Shown piece by piece: positions 19,491-31,078 of a stretch of 64,000 nucleotides of DNA (positions are counted from its first letter, which is position 1; every line of letters begins with the position of its first letter). This stretch comes from Ichthyophis bannanicus (Eukaryota > Chordata > Amphibia > Gymnophiona > Ichthyophiidae). The stretch spans positions 156,339,532-156,403,531 of the forward strand of contig CM066041.1 of the NCBI GenBank assembly GCA_033557465.1, read 5' to 3'. The notes beneath the pieces were generated by a model. The model did no database searches. It saw only the letters and a list, made by a program, of their open reading frames with translations, and had not been told where the DNA came from. The position numbers and the translations under genes were made by a program.

Positions 19491-20832
19491 ATCAGTTATT
19501 AGATCATTGCAAAATTTATTGGAGGTCTTTGGAAAGGCGCCTTAGACTGAAGGTAAGGGAAATCAGCATTTGTGAATTCCCAGTTAATGCTTAAATACTC
19601 CCTCAAGGCAGCAGGGCTATGTTCATGCTGGCTGGCTAAAGGAAATGAACCGAAATCAAATTAAGTAAAGGTAAAACTTAAGACGCACAATAGAAAGCAA
19701 ACAGTATAAAGACTCATCTTGCGAGCCCATTTTCTTCTGGTTATTCCCTTTTCCGTCTTCCAAAGATTACATGTGTTTTGTTTATTAACTTGATGTAAGG
19801 GATTTTTTTTTTAACTGTGCAGGAATGGAGAGGAAATGTTTTGAAATTAATGACAGAACTTGTAATTGTTCTTGAGCTACGGTTGTGAATTGAAATTGTT
19901 GCTATTGGTATAGCTTGGAAGCTGACACATTTTAGCTCTGAACAGAAACAGTAATATTGGATCTATTGGGTAGTTTAAATTCTTAATACCATAACTGATA
20001 GACTTTATGCATGCAGCAGATGGAGGTATGGTGACTATTCCTTTTTAATTAATGGGCACTTGTGGCAGTTACCAGCTGCCAGCACCCCCACAAAAGATAC
20101 TTGTGACAGTGGTCTGACACCTGATCAAATCGGGCAGTCTATGTTGGTGACTGTGCAAACTGTGACCGGCACTCTATTAGCTGTGAAGCGCGCCGGCGCT
20201 CCTTTGCAAGAATTCACGTTTCTCTCCCTTGATAGCATAAAGGAAATAAAAAGAGAACCTAGTCAAAACAAACCGTGAGGCACTGCCCTCTAAGAGACTC
20301 CATCTGACTATATGTTCAGACATTATAATGCAGAAACAGGCAAATATTTAAACAAATGAAATTTCATTATCAGGGATAAATCACATTTGCAGTTCCCTGC
20401 ATGATTCTTTTAAGCTGGATGTAATGGTGCATTTAAGGGGTGCTGTAGAAAAACCAGAAAGACAGAATTTAAAGATGATCATTATTGCAATATGGTATAT
20501 GATGCACTGAAGCCACCATGCACTGGGGAAAAAAAAAATAACTTAGCATTCTGCCTCAAGGCCACAGCAATTGCTGCAACAATATGTGTTTTTCTTGCCC
20601 TTTCTCTCCTGTGAATGTTTTGGATAGAAAAATTGAACTTGTTAAGTTTAACTACTGTATGTGCTGGAGAAGAGGAGTCTTGAAGTGCAAGAAAAACAAA
20701 GAGATTGGACAATTCCCTTTAAGAAATATCTCTGCTGATGAAACTTGTCTCTCATGAGGAAAGAATGGACTACATTGCTGTGTTTCAGCTTTCACTGAGC
20801 TGTGTGCTTTCAAAGGATAGCATTTTCTCTTT
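19491..20832. other. Unassigned, no supported gene
   Basis: I see no recognised repeat or exon. A 72-codon ORF at 20060-20278 has no motif I recognise and no splice or family evidence. Confidence 0.35.
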
Positions 20833-21130
20833 TTTATTTATTAGTAGTTAGCTCACGCCTTTCCAGCAGTAATTCAAGGTGAGTTACAATCAGGTAGTGT
20901 AGGCATTTCTCCGTCCCCGGAAGGCTTAAAATCTAATGGTGTGATTCAGCGGTGGTGGCTATCCAGTCTAACGCGTGTGGCTGACACTGCCGAACTTTAA
21001 ACCCAGATATTCAATGCCCAGGGTCTGTCCAGCCCCGGCATTGAATATCTGGGTTACAGAATAGCAAACAAGGTAAGTTTATTTATTTAAGAGTTTTCTA
21101 TACCGCCAGGTAATCAAAACGGTTTAACGT
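20833..21130 (-). mobile_element. LINE/SINE tails around a GAATATC repeat fragment
   Basis: At 20833-20935 a reverse-strand tail begins ttttatttattagtagttagctcacgcctttccagcag. At 20941-21066 the GAATATC family appears (gtgattcagcggtggtggctatcc ... ccccggcattgaatatctggg). At 21076-21130 another reverse tail reads tttatttatttaagagttttctataccgcc. All are fragments. Confidence 0.5.
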
Positions 21131-21880
21131 TTCATTCTTACACGGCAGTGCAGCAATCCTAACATAAATACCCCCTGTTTTTCAGAAACTTCAAGAGAGG
21201 ACTCGAGTGGAATCTGTTCCACCTCCATTTCTTTTTCCTCTCTCAGCTGAAGCCCAGGCATTGGTAGCTCTCCCCCAGTCACCACAGAGGCAGTGAGCTC
21301 AGCCTTTGTAGCCTGGGAAGCTCCGCCCTCTCCTGTGCTTTCCTCCCTCTAACTGAATCACCTGTGGCTTTTTCTGAGGCAGGAGCCTTCCTAGCCCTAA
21401 CCTAAGGGATTCTGGGACATGTAGTGTGCTTCATGTACCTGATCCTGCCACAGTATCAAGCTAGTTAAAAGAAAGATTTATGGAATAATGAATGTGACTG
21501 GTATTAGCTCCATTCTGATTTGAGACCCGTCCATATTCTTTAATTGCTCCCTCCAGGAGTCTCTCCCCTTCTCTCTTTTGTGCAGAATGCAGAAGAATTA
21601 CTTGCTGTGAGACCCAGTGCAGTGACTGGCCGGAGAAAAAGAAGATGAAATCTACTACTCAGGAATGGAGAGCCATGGCAAATGCAGTCAAGGATAAACA
21701 TCTACATATCCTTCATCCAGAAGCTGAAGTTCTTGGATTAGGAGTGGACTCCAGAACTTGAAGGTACAAGACATTCTAGCCTGGCCTGCCAGACCCCAAC
21801 ACCCATCTGGTCCTTTGCTAGTAAGGACCTCCTAAAGACAGCTGGTGAAGACAGCCTGCATTGGCTGGGAGAACTTGTGT
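21131..21880. other. Unassigned, C/T-rich in part
   Basis: A pyrimidine-rich segment (21190-21370) ends near gggattctgggacatgtagt, a phrase common in retroelement ends. From 21590 to 21870 the sequence looks unique. No coding exon is supported. Confidence 0.3.
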
Positions 21881-22160
21881 GGGAGGAGTGGCCTAGTGGT
21901 TAGGACAACGTACTTCAGGCCGGAGGGCCGGGGGTTCAAGTCCCACCTGGGGACAGCAATCTCAGGCCGAAGGGACTGGGATTTCTAGTCCTATAGGTAC
22001 TCATTGTGGTCTTGGGCAAGCCACTTAACCCTCCATTGCCCATGTTCCCTGTAAGTATTAGCGTATGTGTGTCATATCCCCTCATGTTAAATGTATCTCC
22101 CAATTGACCACTTTGACCCAGTGAAAAGCGGGATATAAATACAGCTAAATAAATAAATAA
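21881..22160 (+). mobile_element. tRNA-derived SINE (family S1), copy 2
   Basis: Very close to copy 1 at 259-540 over its whole length: same A box, B box ggttcaagtcc near 21934, body and AAATAAATAA tail. A short aacttg word on both sides may be the target duplication. Confidence 0.88.
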
Positions 22161-22850
22161 CTTGGGATAAGAGTTCTTGAGAGGTGACGCATATATTTAT
22201 CTGTTATTTAGGAATGGTAGGCCTCTGGCAGGATGGCTATGATATAAACATTTTGAAGAACTATAATTGTTTCTCTGCTATTGCTTAGAGTAGAAGGATA
22301 ATACAACTCTCACTTGTGATTATAGCCTTTTTAGAAGAAAGTTCTTCTATTCAATATTGTGTTAAATATTGTCTTTCCTTATGCAGTAATGTTGATGTAA
22401 TGCTGCAAATGTATAGATCTGTATTGCCATGTCGGGCTAGGACTGATAAGTGGATAGAAAGTCAGAGATCAATGGACATAGAACTGTGAGTTGACCATGT
22501 GTTCCATTTGGGGACCAAAGGTCAAAATGGAAGAATTGTGTAAGTGTATTAAGGGCTGATACCAGTTGTACTAAGCAAATGTATAGATATGATTGATCTA
22601 TGGAAACAGGCAAGTGTGAAAAGTTGAGGGATAGACATATACACGATTAATGTGTGACAATCTATGAAGAGGAGTAAAGCACACAGGAAGCCGAGTTTAG
22701 ATAAGAAAATGGAGTAATTAATTCACTGAACCGTCTCCTCTTAGTCAAGGCTGGAAAAAACATTAATTTGCACATTTGTATCACATCTTTTGTTTTCTGG
22801 CACATTCCTTTGTCTTGTTGTGAATACTCTTTAATACAGAAACACTTTAT
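22161..22850. other. Unassigned, no supported gene
   Basis: AT-rich, without a recognised repeat or exon. Confidence 0.35.
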
Positions 22851-23015
22851 AAGAACATAAGATATGCCATACTGGGTCAGACCAAGGTCCATCAAGCCCA
22901 GTATCCTGTTTTCAGCAGTGGCCAATCTAGGTCAGAAGTACCTAGCAGTTTCCCCAAAAGACACAGATTTCACAATGCTTGTATTGGGGCAAACAGTGGA
23001 TATCCCGGGTCCTCT

Positions 23016-23438
23016 TTAATAATGGTTTATGGACCTTTCCTCCAGGAACTTGTCCAAACCTTTTTTAAACCTGGCTACACTAACAGCTTTTACTACATCC
23101 TCTGGTAACAAATTCCAGAGTTTGATTACATGTTGAGTGGAAAAATATTTTCTCTTATTAGTCTTAAATAGCTTCATTGCATGTCCCCTAATCTTTCTAT
23201 ATTTTGATGGCATAAACAATTGATCTATGTTTACCCGTTCCACTTCATTCATTAATTTATAGACCTCTATCCTATATCCCCTCAGCCGTCTCTTTTCCAG
23301 GTTGAAGAGCCCTAACCTTTTTAGCCTCTCTTCATAGGGGTTACCTTCCATCCCCTTTACCATTTCGGTGGCTCTTCTCTGTACCTTTTCTAATAACGCT
23401 ATATCTTTTTTAGATATGGCAACCAGAATTGCACACAA
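23016..23438 (-). pseudogene. CR1 ORF2 C-terminal region
   Basis: A 140-codon uninterrupted ORF: DIALLEKVQRRATEMVKGME, EERLKRLGLFNLEKRRLRGY, EVERVNIDQLFMPS, KRKYFSTQHVIKLWNLLPED and ARFKKGLDKFLEERS. It is the conserved tail after the RT core, with no catalytic residues. It ends naturally (SINHY then stop), close to the sequence in other copies. Confidence 0.82.
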
Positions 23439-23442
23439 TATT

Positions 23443-23794
23443 GATATAAAACCTAAAACCTAAAACCATACTTATTCCAAGAATTCTGCAATACCTAATC
23501 AGATGCTCCCTTCCACTCCCTCACTCTCACACACCCCTTAACCCAATTCCATGCAAAATTCATTACAGAGAAATGAATATGATCCACACCACCTTGTAAA
23601 TAGCTGAAGTCTTTTCCATACCATATTGTAAATAGTTTGAAGGTTACCTCATGTTACGTAGATAGTTACAAATCCTGTTAGATGTACATAGTTATAAACT
23701 CATTATATGTAACTGTTTTGGTTGAGTTAAATGTTTAATGTAAACCGCTCCTGATTGCTGGACGGAGCGGTATAAAAATTTTACCAAATAAATA
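23443..23794 (+). mobile_element. L2-like LINE 3' end inserted in CR1
   Basis: 5'-truncated piece of 352 bp. It begins with the last codons of an L2-like ORF (aaaaccatacttattccaagaattc, reading KPYLFQEF). It ends taaaccgctcctgattgctggacggagcggtataaa and AAATAAATAA. It is flanked by aatatt at 23437-23442 and 23795-23800. Confidence 0.7.
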
Positions 23795-24430
23795 AATATT
23801 TAAGGTGCGGTCGCAGCATGGAACGATACAGAGGCAGTATAATATCCTTTGTTTTATTTTCCATTCCTTTCCTTATGATACCTAGCATTCTATTTTCTCT
23901 CTTAGCCGCCGCTGCCTCACCCATTATTCCCTTTTCCAGGTCATATGTTAAAAAGCAGCGGACCCAGCACACATCCTTGGGGTACTCCACTATTCACCTT
24001 TTTCCATTGGGAAAATTGGCCATTTAGCCCTACCCTCTGCTTTCTATCTTGTAACCAGTTCCTGATCCATAATAGTACACTGCCTCCTATCCCATGACTT
24101 TTTAGTTTTGCCAAAATTCTCTGATGAGGGACCTTGTCAAAGGCTTTCTGAAAGTCCAGATACACTATATCAACAGACTCACCTTTGCCTCCCTGTTTAT
24201 TAACACCTTATTCTTTTTTTAAGAGTTTTCTGAATACAATATACAGAATAAGAAATAAACAAGATACAAAACCAATTTCTATCCAAATGTAGTAGCCATA
24301 ACACATTAAAGAGACCACATTAAGGGAGAGAGAACCATGAAATATACATCATGCATAAAGAAAAAGAAAGGAAATAGGGAGTATCAAAACTCCATGATAG
24401 GGAGCTGAAAAACAATATCAATTCCTCCAA

Positions 24431-24841
24431 CTAAGTTTCACCCACCTCTTTCCCAGCGAGAAACTGCTGCAAAGACTTTACATCCATATAAGCATAAGTT
24501 TGTCCCCCATGAGTAACAATACAATGACCAGGAAACTTCAGGAAAAGAGTTGCACCCAGAGCCACAACCCGAGATTTTAGCATCAAAAACTGCTTTCGCC
24601 GGATTTGAGTAATTCGACAGACATCAGGAAAAACCTGGAGCTTGTAACCACAGAAGAGAGCATCTCTAAACTTAAAGTATGCTCTCAAAATGCGCAATTT
24701 GGCGGATTCAGAAACAATCAATGCACAATGCATATAAATATTTATGGAAAAATGGAACACCATTTTGTCTAAATGTTCATTTGATTTCATGCTACATATA
24801 GTGGACACATCAGCATCAGAGGTTTTCTCACTGAATAGCAA
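24431..24841 (-). pseudogene. L1-type ORF1 C-terminal domain fragment
   Basis: A 136-codon ORF whose second half matches the C-terminal domain of L1/Tx1-type ORF1 proteins: KLQVFPDVCRITQIRRKQFL, then LKSRVVALGATLFLKFP, then a phenylalanine-rich end (LQQFLAG). The motif FPD......RR..F corresponds to SFFPDLAKPTVDRRKKLLAL in the intact ORF1 at 35647-36495. ORF1 proteins bind the element RNA. Flanking sequence (24211-24430) resembles its tail; the full element is not present. Confidence 0.6.
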
Positions 24842-25249
24842 ACTAGATAGTATTTTATTGATGTTACATACACAAGAGGGATATGATGCTCAGCTTAAAG
24901 ATATTGATGAACAGATGGTACAGGGGAAGATGGATTTTATGAGTGTATAATCATTGTGATTTATGAATTATATTGTATTATTGGTATTTTGTCTTTAAAA
25001 TAATTATTGGATGTGTTTCTATTATAATTAGTTATATGTATTGTGCATTGATTGTTGATTATATGTGTGTATGAATTGTTTATGATAATTTATGAATATA
25101 AAATGTAGAAAATGTACAAATAAATGAATAATATAATTAATTATTATCTGCTGGCATTTTGAGGTAATTTAATCATCCTAATAGAATTTGTAGATAAATA
25201 AGATTGAGATTAAGGATTTTATTTTTTGAGCGTGCATTGTTGTGATACT

Positions 25250-26957
25250 AAAATAATAATATTAAAGGTACAGAATTACAGGACTTATGAGGGAAGGAGG
25301 GGGCACTATGGGTTAAACTAGAAAGAATGAATGGGGAATCCATTTGCATTGGTGTGATATACAGATCTCCTTCACAGGCAGAAGAAGTGGACAGAGATTT
25401 AATTGAAGACATTCGCAGTATTGCCATGAAAGGAGAAGTACTACTGATTGGTGATTTCAATATGCTGGATGTTGATTGGTGCATCCCTGCTGTGGTATCA
25501 TCTAAAGAAGTAAGGAGATCCTGGATTCTCTACAGAGAGAATTATTCCAGCAACTGGTAACAGAACCCACATGTGATGGGGCCATACTGGACCTGGTGCT
25601 TACCAATGGAGAAAGTGTTTTTGATGTTATAGTGGGGGATCATTTTGCATCCAGTGATCAGCAGATGGTATGGTTCAGTATTAGAACTAGAGCTGATAAA
25701 GTCCATTCAAAAATAAGGGTCTTAAACTTTAGGAAAACTAACTTTGCCAAGATGGTACAGTACCTCAAGAAGTCATTAGCAGGATGGGAACACCTGGGGG
25801 ATGGCCTTCATAAAATACAAGAGATCACAGAAAGAGGAAGACAAGCATCAATATTTGGAAAAACTTAGATAAGCTAGAAAGTAGTCAGGAAAGAAAAGAT
25901 ACAAATAGATAAAAAATAGACTATGCAGTAAAATGGGGGCATAAGACATTTTTCATATATGTTAGTAAGATGAGGAAATGCAAAAGTGGTATTGTCAGAT
26001 TTAAAAGAAGAAGAGAAGGAATATGTAGAAGCTGATGAGGATAAAGCTGAATTGCTTAAAAAATATTTTTTGTTCTGTGTTCACAGATGAAGGGCCAGGA
26101 GCAGGACCTCATAAAACATCCACAATTAGGAACGGTAGTGAAAGGAATTGATTTTCAGAATACTGCATTCGTGAGGAACTAGCTAAACTAAAAGTAGACA
26201 AAGTAATAAGGCTGGATGAGATACATCCCAGAGCAATGAGGAAGTTCTAGCGGCTCCACTGTCCAACATTTTTAATATTTAAAGAAAGTGGTCCCAAAGG
26301 ACTGGAGAAAGACGCATGTGCTCCCTTTACACAAAAGTGGAAGTAAGGATGAGGTTTAGAACTACAGGCTGGTTAATTTGACCTCTGTGGTAAGTAAATT
26401 AATGGAAACGCTGCTAAAACAAAGGATAGTGAGGTTTCTGGAGTCCAGTGGCTTGCAGGATCCAAGGCAGCATGGTTTTACTAGGGGTAGGTCTTCTCAG
26501 ACAAATCTAATTCATTTCTTTAACTGGGCGATCAGAGAGTTGGGCCGAGGGAGAGCCGTTGATGTGATGTACTTAGATTTCAGTAAAGCCTTTGACACCA
26601 TTTCACACAGATGACATAAATAAATTCAGCATACTAGGAATAGACCCTAAAGTGACTGACCGGGTTAGAAATTGTTTGAGTGGGAGGCGACAAAGGGTAC
26701 AGATAAATGGAGCTTCCTCTGAGGAGGATGTAACCAGTGCTGTGCCGCAGGGATCTATCCTTGTTCTGATTCTTTGTAACATTTTTGTTAGTGATATTGC
26801 TGAAGAGCTGTCAAGTAAGGTTTGCCTCTTTGCAGATGATTCCAAAATCTGCAATAGAGTAAACACCCAGGAAGGAGTAGATAATATGAGGAGGGATCTC
26901 GCTAAATTTGGAGAATGGTCAAGAATTTGGAAGCTAAGATTTAATGCTAAAAAATGC
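25250..26957 (+). mobile_element. CR1 LINE (subfamily C) fragment, endonuclease to RT
   Basis: Endonuclease: SICIGVIYRSPSQ near 25341, LIGDFNMLDVDW near 25446, ASSDQQMVWF near 25649. The RT is readable from 26030 (ELLKKYF) through LQDPRQHGFTRGRSSQTNLI, YLDFSKAFDT, VPQGSIL (written AVPQGSILVLILCNIF) and KVCLFADDSKICNRV near 26818. It ends abruptly after LRFNAKKC at 26957. Several frameshifts lie between 25868 and 26378. Confidence 0.82.
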
Positions 26958-26960
26958 TAA
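26378..26960 (+). pseudogene. CR1-C reverse transcriptase palm, one frameshift
   Basis: ORFs 26378-26614 and 26592-26960 overlap and together give the RT fingers and palm. The first ends SKAFDTISHR. The second carries VPQGSI and the catalytic FADD (CLFADDSKIC near residue 77). The shift lies at about 26600. RT thumb and the 3' end are absent, so the piece was cut at 26957. Confidence 0.8.
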
Positions 26961-27951
26961 TGCTATTAGCACTCTGGTTCTTCCTTTTTCTTGATTATTC
27001 CAAAGTTTTTCTGATCTGCAGCTCTTTTTAAATACTAACTTGATTTTCACTCCAGCTATAGAGATTTCTTCCAAAGATTTTCCTTTTGTCATGTTTTTGT
27101 GCCAGTGAATTGTTAGAAAATTAACATTTGAGGGGTTTGGAGAGGTGGGAAGGAACAACTAAATGGGCTTGGATTCTGACCTTCCTTCATTGCCTCAATG
27201 CACTAACCTCTTAACATCCCACACTCCGTTCCAGCTCAACACAAGGCAACTTTACATCTTGATTTCTTACCATCAAGACATAGCAAGTCAACTTGAATCC
27301 AGATGTCTTACCCCTAACAGAGCAACAAAGTGCCAAGAACCTCCAGAAACCCAATAGTATATCACCTCCTATCCCATGACTTTTTAGTTTTGCCAAAAGT
27401 CTCTGATGAGGGACCTTGTCAAAGGGTTTCTGAAAGTCCAGATACACTATATCAACTGACTCACCTTTGTCTACCTGCTTATTCACACCTTCAAAAAACA
27501 TAACAGATTAGTAAGTCAAGATCTTCCTTGTTTAAGGCCATGTTGGCTGTCTCCCATTACGCAATGACTATCTACATACTGAGTAATTTTGTTCTTTATC
27601 ATTGTTTCTACCATTTTTCCCGGTATTGACGTCAGGCTCACCAGCCTGTAGTTTCCTGGATCACTCCTGGAACCCTTTTTAAAAATTGCATTACATTGGT
27701 GATCCTCCAATCTTCAGGTATTACAGATGATTTTAATGATAGTTCACAGATTACTAATAGCAGGTCTGCAATCTCATATTTAAGTTCTTTCAACACCCTT
27801 GGATGTAAACCATCCGGTCCAGGTGATTTGCTATTCTTCATTTTATCAAATAGTTGTAATCAGGGCTGACCCGTCCATTGAGCGAGAATGTTTTTTGCAC
27901 AGGGCCCCACATTTCAGGGGGCCCTGCGCAAAGAACATTCTGATCTAAAAG

Positions 27952-28361
27952 TAAAATTTTAAATTAAAAAAAAAAGCTGTCTGCTGCCGCGGTCGCGGCC
28001 GCCGCAGCAGAATTGAGTGTGCCGCGAGGCCCCCCCTGCCTGGCAGAACCTGCCCTCCCTGTATCAGCTCCCTCTCCGCAGTCACACACACCGGCTTTCA
28101 GAGTGCGAGGGGAGAGTTTCTCCCTCGCGGCTCTGTTAAGCCCGCGGGTGCTGATGGGAAAGTTCCCATCAGCCCCCGCGGGCTTAACAGAACCACAAAA
28201 GGGAAACTAGTCCCTTCGCGCTCTGAAAGCCAGTGCATGTGACTGCGGAGAGGGAGCTGATGCAGGGAGGGCAGGCTCTGCCAGGCAGGGGGGCCCCGCG
28301 GCACACTTGATTCTGCCGCGGCGGCCGCGGCAGCAGACAGCTTTTTTTATTTTAAATTTTC
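27952..28361. repeat. ~400-bp palindrome inside hAT-like element 1
   Basis: The two arms of about 195 bp meet at gatgggaaagttcccatc (28153-28170). Paired anchors are aagctgtctgctgccgcgg (27974) with ccgcggcagcagacagctt (28343), cctgcctggcagaacctgcc with ggcaggctctgccaggcagg, and gcccgcgggtgctgatggg with cccatcagcccccgcgggc. Mismatches are few. The arms are CpG-rich. Confidence 0.88.
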
Positions 28362-28362
28362 C

Positions 28363-29300
28363 CTGGGCTGGGGGGGGGTTAGGAGTGGTGATGGGCTATG
28401 GGGGAGTTAAGTCTGGATATGGGCTGATGGGGGGTTAGGACTGGTAATGGGCTATGGGGGGCTTAAACTGAAAATTGGGTGATGGGGGGTTAGGACTAGA
28501 AACGGGCTGATGGGATTAGGACTGGGAGTGAGCTGATGGGGAGGTTAGGACTGGTAATGGGCTATGGGGGGCTTAAACTGAAAATTGGGTGATGGGGGGT
28601 TAGGACTGGAAATGGTCTGATGGGATTAGGACTGGGAGTGGGCTGATGGGGGCTTAGGACTGGTAATAGGCTATGGGGGGGCTAGGACTGGTAATGGGTT
28701 GGGGTTGCTAGGACTGGAAATGGGCTGAGTGGAAGGGAAGGCTTGAACTGCAAATAGCTGATGGGGAGGGGGGCTTGGAATGGAAATGGGCTGAGGGGAA
28801 GGGGTGGCTTGAACTGCAAATAGCTGATGGGGAGGGGGGCTTGGAATGGAAATGGGCTCTTAGGGGAGGGAGCTAGGACAGGAAATGGGCTGATGGAGGG
28901 GCTAGGATAGGACTGGGAATTGGGTGTTGGGGGAGCTAAGATTGGAAATGGGCTATGGTGGGGGCTTGGATTGAAATGGACTCATGAAGTGGCTAGAACT
29001 GGAAGTAGGCTCATGGGGGGCTTGGATTGGAAATGGGCTGAGTGGAGGGGAGCTAGGATTTGACATGGGCTGATGGTGGGGCTAGGAAAGGACTAGAAAT
29101 GGGCTGATGGGAGGCTGGTATTGGAAATGAGCTGATGAAGGGACTCGGATAGGACTGGAAATGGATGGGGGAGCTAGGACTGGAAATGGGCTGATGGGGG
29201 GCCAGGACTGGAAATGGGCTGATGCGGGGACTAGAAGGGAGCGGATACTGGGTGGGGCTGGAACTAGAAGGGAGCTGATGTTGGGGGAGATTAGAATGGG
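28363..29300 (+). repeat. G-rich minisatellite, ~30-bp units with higher-order periods
   Basis: Basic unit about 28-31 bp, of the form ggactggaaatgggctgatgggggctagg. A higher-order unit of about 110 bp repeats from 28441, 28551 and 28660. A 66-bp unit with gcttgaactgcaaatagctg repeats from 28741 and 28807. The same unit, inverted, forms the array at 53610-54130. Confidence 0.85.
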
Positions 29301-30291
29301 ATGGGGATGGGCCTGGGAGAGTGAAATGGAGAGGGGAAAAATATTTTGTGTGGGAGGGAAGAAAAATCTACAAGTGGCCGGGTATTGGGAGACTAAGTGG
29401 GGATTGAGGATGGAGGGGTAAAATATGAGTGGATGAAATAGGAATGAGCAAAAGGAGAAAGATTAGTATGTTAAAGCAGATGTAGAGAGAGAATGGAAAA
29501 AAACTAGAAGAGAGAAGAAAGGACAAATGGACAGCAGACGATGGAGAGTTAGCAGAAGACACAAATAAACCAGAAGAAAGTGGCTGGAACAATTGCAACT
29601 GAAAAAAAATGCACAAAAGGTACAAAGATATCTCTTTATTTTGAATTTATTAACTGGAATATGTCAGCTCTGGGAAATGTGCATCATTAACATCTGTGCT
29701 TTGTTTAGTACATGAAGAAATTAATTTATAGTTTTATTTCTACATTGCTGTTGTACATTCCAAGTTTGGATTTAGGGTTCCCAGTTTAATTATTGTCTTC
29801 CTGTTTCTAAATTGTGATTCCTTGTTTTGTGATGGTCTATGTTCTGCATGTGTAACTGAGCTGAGGTATTCTATTTATGAAATTCCTATTTGACATTGCC
29901 ACTTGTTCTCTTTCCCCAGTAGGTCATGTATTGTTATTCTCTGAAATGTACTGGTTTAATATTTGCAATGTTGCCTTTTGATAGGTCTGGTATGGTGCTT
30001 TATGAGTCCTGGTACTGCTGTTAGGATACGGCGGGCTTGCTATGGGTTCTAAATGGGCAGTGTTTGTAGTAGTTCATAATGTTCCTGGCGGTTGGCACTG
30101 GATTATAGTAATGTAGAAATCTTTTAGTCTTTCTTTATCCATACACTCATGAAGAGGCATGTTTACTAAAAGTTAGTGTATGGTAACATTATGCAAATAT
30201 TTATGCAAATGAGGTCCCTTATGCAAATGAGGCCCGCACCGAGTCTCTGCACATGGCCCCGCACCCCCCTTGGACTGCCCCTGGTTGTAAT

Positions 30292-30806
30292 ACATCTTCC
30301 CGGTGTAGCGATATTTCTTTCAATTCTTCTGCAGCATCACCTTTAAATACCACTTCAGTCATGGGTAACATCCCTACATCTTCCTCAGTAAAGACCGAAG
30401 CAAAGAATTCATTCAGTCTCTCTGCTATAGCCTTGTGCCCTCTTAGTGCCCCTTTTACCCCTCTATCATCTAGTGGTCCAACTGACTCTCTCACAGGTTT
30501 TTTGCTTTGAATGTACTTGAAAAAGTCTTTATTATGCGTTTTTGCTTCCACAGCAAGCTTCTTCTCAAATTCTCTCTTTGCCTGCTTTATCAATGCCTTG
30601 CATTTAACTTGCCAGTGCTTGTGCTGTTTCCAGTTTTTGTCATTTGGCTCTTTTTTCCATTTCCTGAAAGATATTTTTTTGGCAACAACAGCCTCTCTGA
30701 CCTCACATTTAAACCAAGCTGGCAGTTTTTTGGACTTCCTTCCACTTTTCTTAAAGCGTGGAATACAGCTGGTCTGGGCTTCCAAGATAGTATTTTTCAA
30801 CAACAC
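30292..30806 (-). pseudogene. CR1 ORF2 linker and RT N-terminal part
   Basis: A long reverse-strand ORF: KKSGRKSKKLPAWFKCEVRE, QAKREFEKKLAVEAKTHNKD, SKKPVRESVGPLDDRGVKGA, ERLNEFFASVFTEEDVG, and then EISLHREDVLQPGAV, where the frame enters the hAT-like insert at 30291. The downstream codons (GGCGAMCRDS) are hAT sequence, not LINE. Related linker sequence occurs at 43578-43832 and 17090-17310. Confidence 0.8.
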
Positions 30807-31078
30807 CCAATCTTGATGTAAGTCTTTAACCTTTGTAGTTGCTCCATTTAGTTTTAATGGAGTTGTTTATTTCATCTAGGAACTTTATCTCCCTAGCATG
30901 TCCTGCCGTGACACTGACCCAGTCGATACTGGGGTAATTGAAATCACCCATTATTATTACTGTGCTGTAACTTTTGTTAGCTTCCCTGATTTCTTTGAGC
31001 ATTTCATCATCCATTTGTTCATTCTGGCAAAGTGGTCGATAGTACACCCCCACTGCCATCGCCTTTCCTGTTTTACAT

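Larger units (their letters stand above)
22851..24210 (-). mobile_element. CR1 LINE (subfamily A) 3' half, split by an L2-like tail
   Basis: Reverse strand. RT palm lies at 24165-23941 (YLDFQKAFDKVPHQRILAKL, PQGCVLGPLLFNI) and the thumb and tail at 23438-23016. The 3' end at 22855-22915 reads, on the forward strand, gccatactgggtcagaccaagg. An L2-like 3' piece at 23443-23794 is flanked by aatatt on both sides. The LINE is cut off upstream at about 24210. Confidence 0.85.
27861..30283. mobile_element. hAT-like non-autonomous composite element 1
   Basis: 2423 bp between perfect 8-bp duplications gttgtaat (27853-27860 and 30284-30291). The left end is cagggctgacccg; the right end ends ggactgcccctg, whose inverse starts caggggcagtcc. 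CAG...CTG ends and 8-bp duplications are the hallmark of the hAT superfamily. Inside, in order: a ~400-bp palindrome (27952-28361), a G-rich minisatellite (28363-29300), a purine-rich stretch (29300-29600) and an AT-rich part (29600-30283). No transposase ORF exists, so it would depend on an enzyme from elsewhere. Confidence 0.8.
27357..31078 (-). mobile_element. CR1 LINE (subfamily A), split by a hAT-like composite
   Basis: Reverse order: endonuclease (31059-30860: MAVGVYYRPL, GDFNYPSIDW, AREIKFLDEI), an internal deletion at about 30860-30830, linker and RT start (30806-30292), then after the hAT-like insert (27861-30283) the RT fingers and palm (27841-27360: KSPGPDGLHPRVLKELKYEI, YLDFQKPFDKVPHQRLL). 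It is cut off at 27357. The insert has a perfect 8-bp target duplication, so it is younger. Confidence 0.85.

Noticed and set aside
20060..20278. 72-codon ORF as host exon
   Set aside because: It starts at a chance ATG, has no recognised motif, and no flanking splice or polyadenylation evidence.
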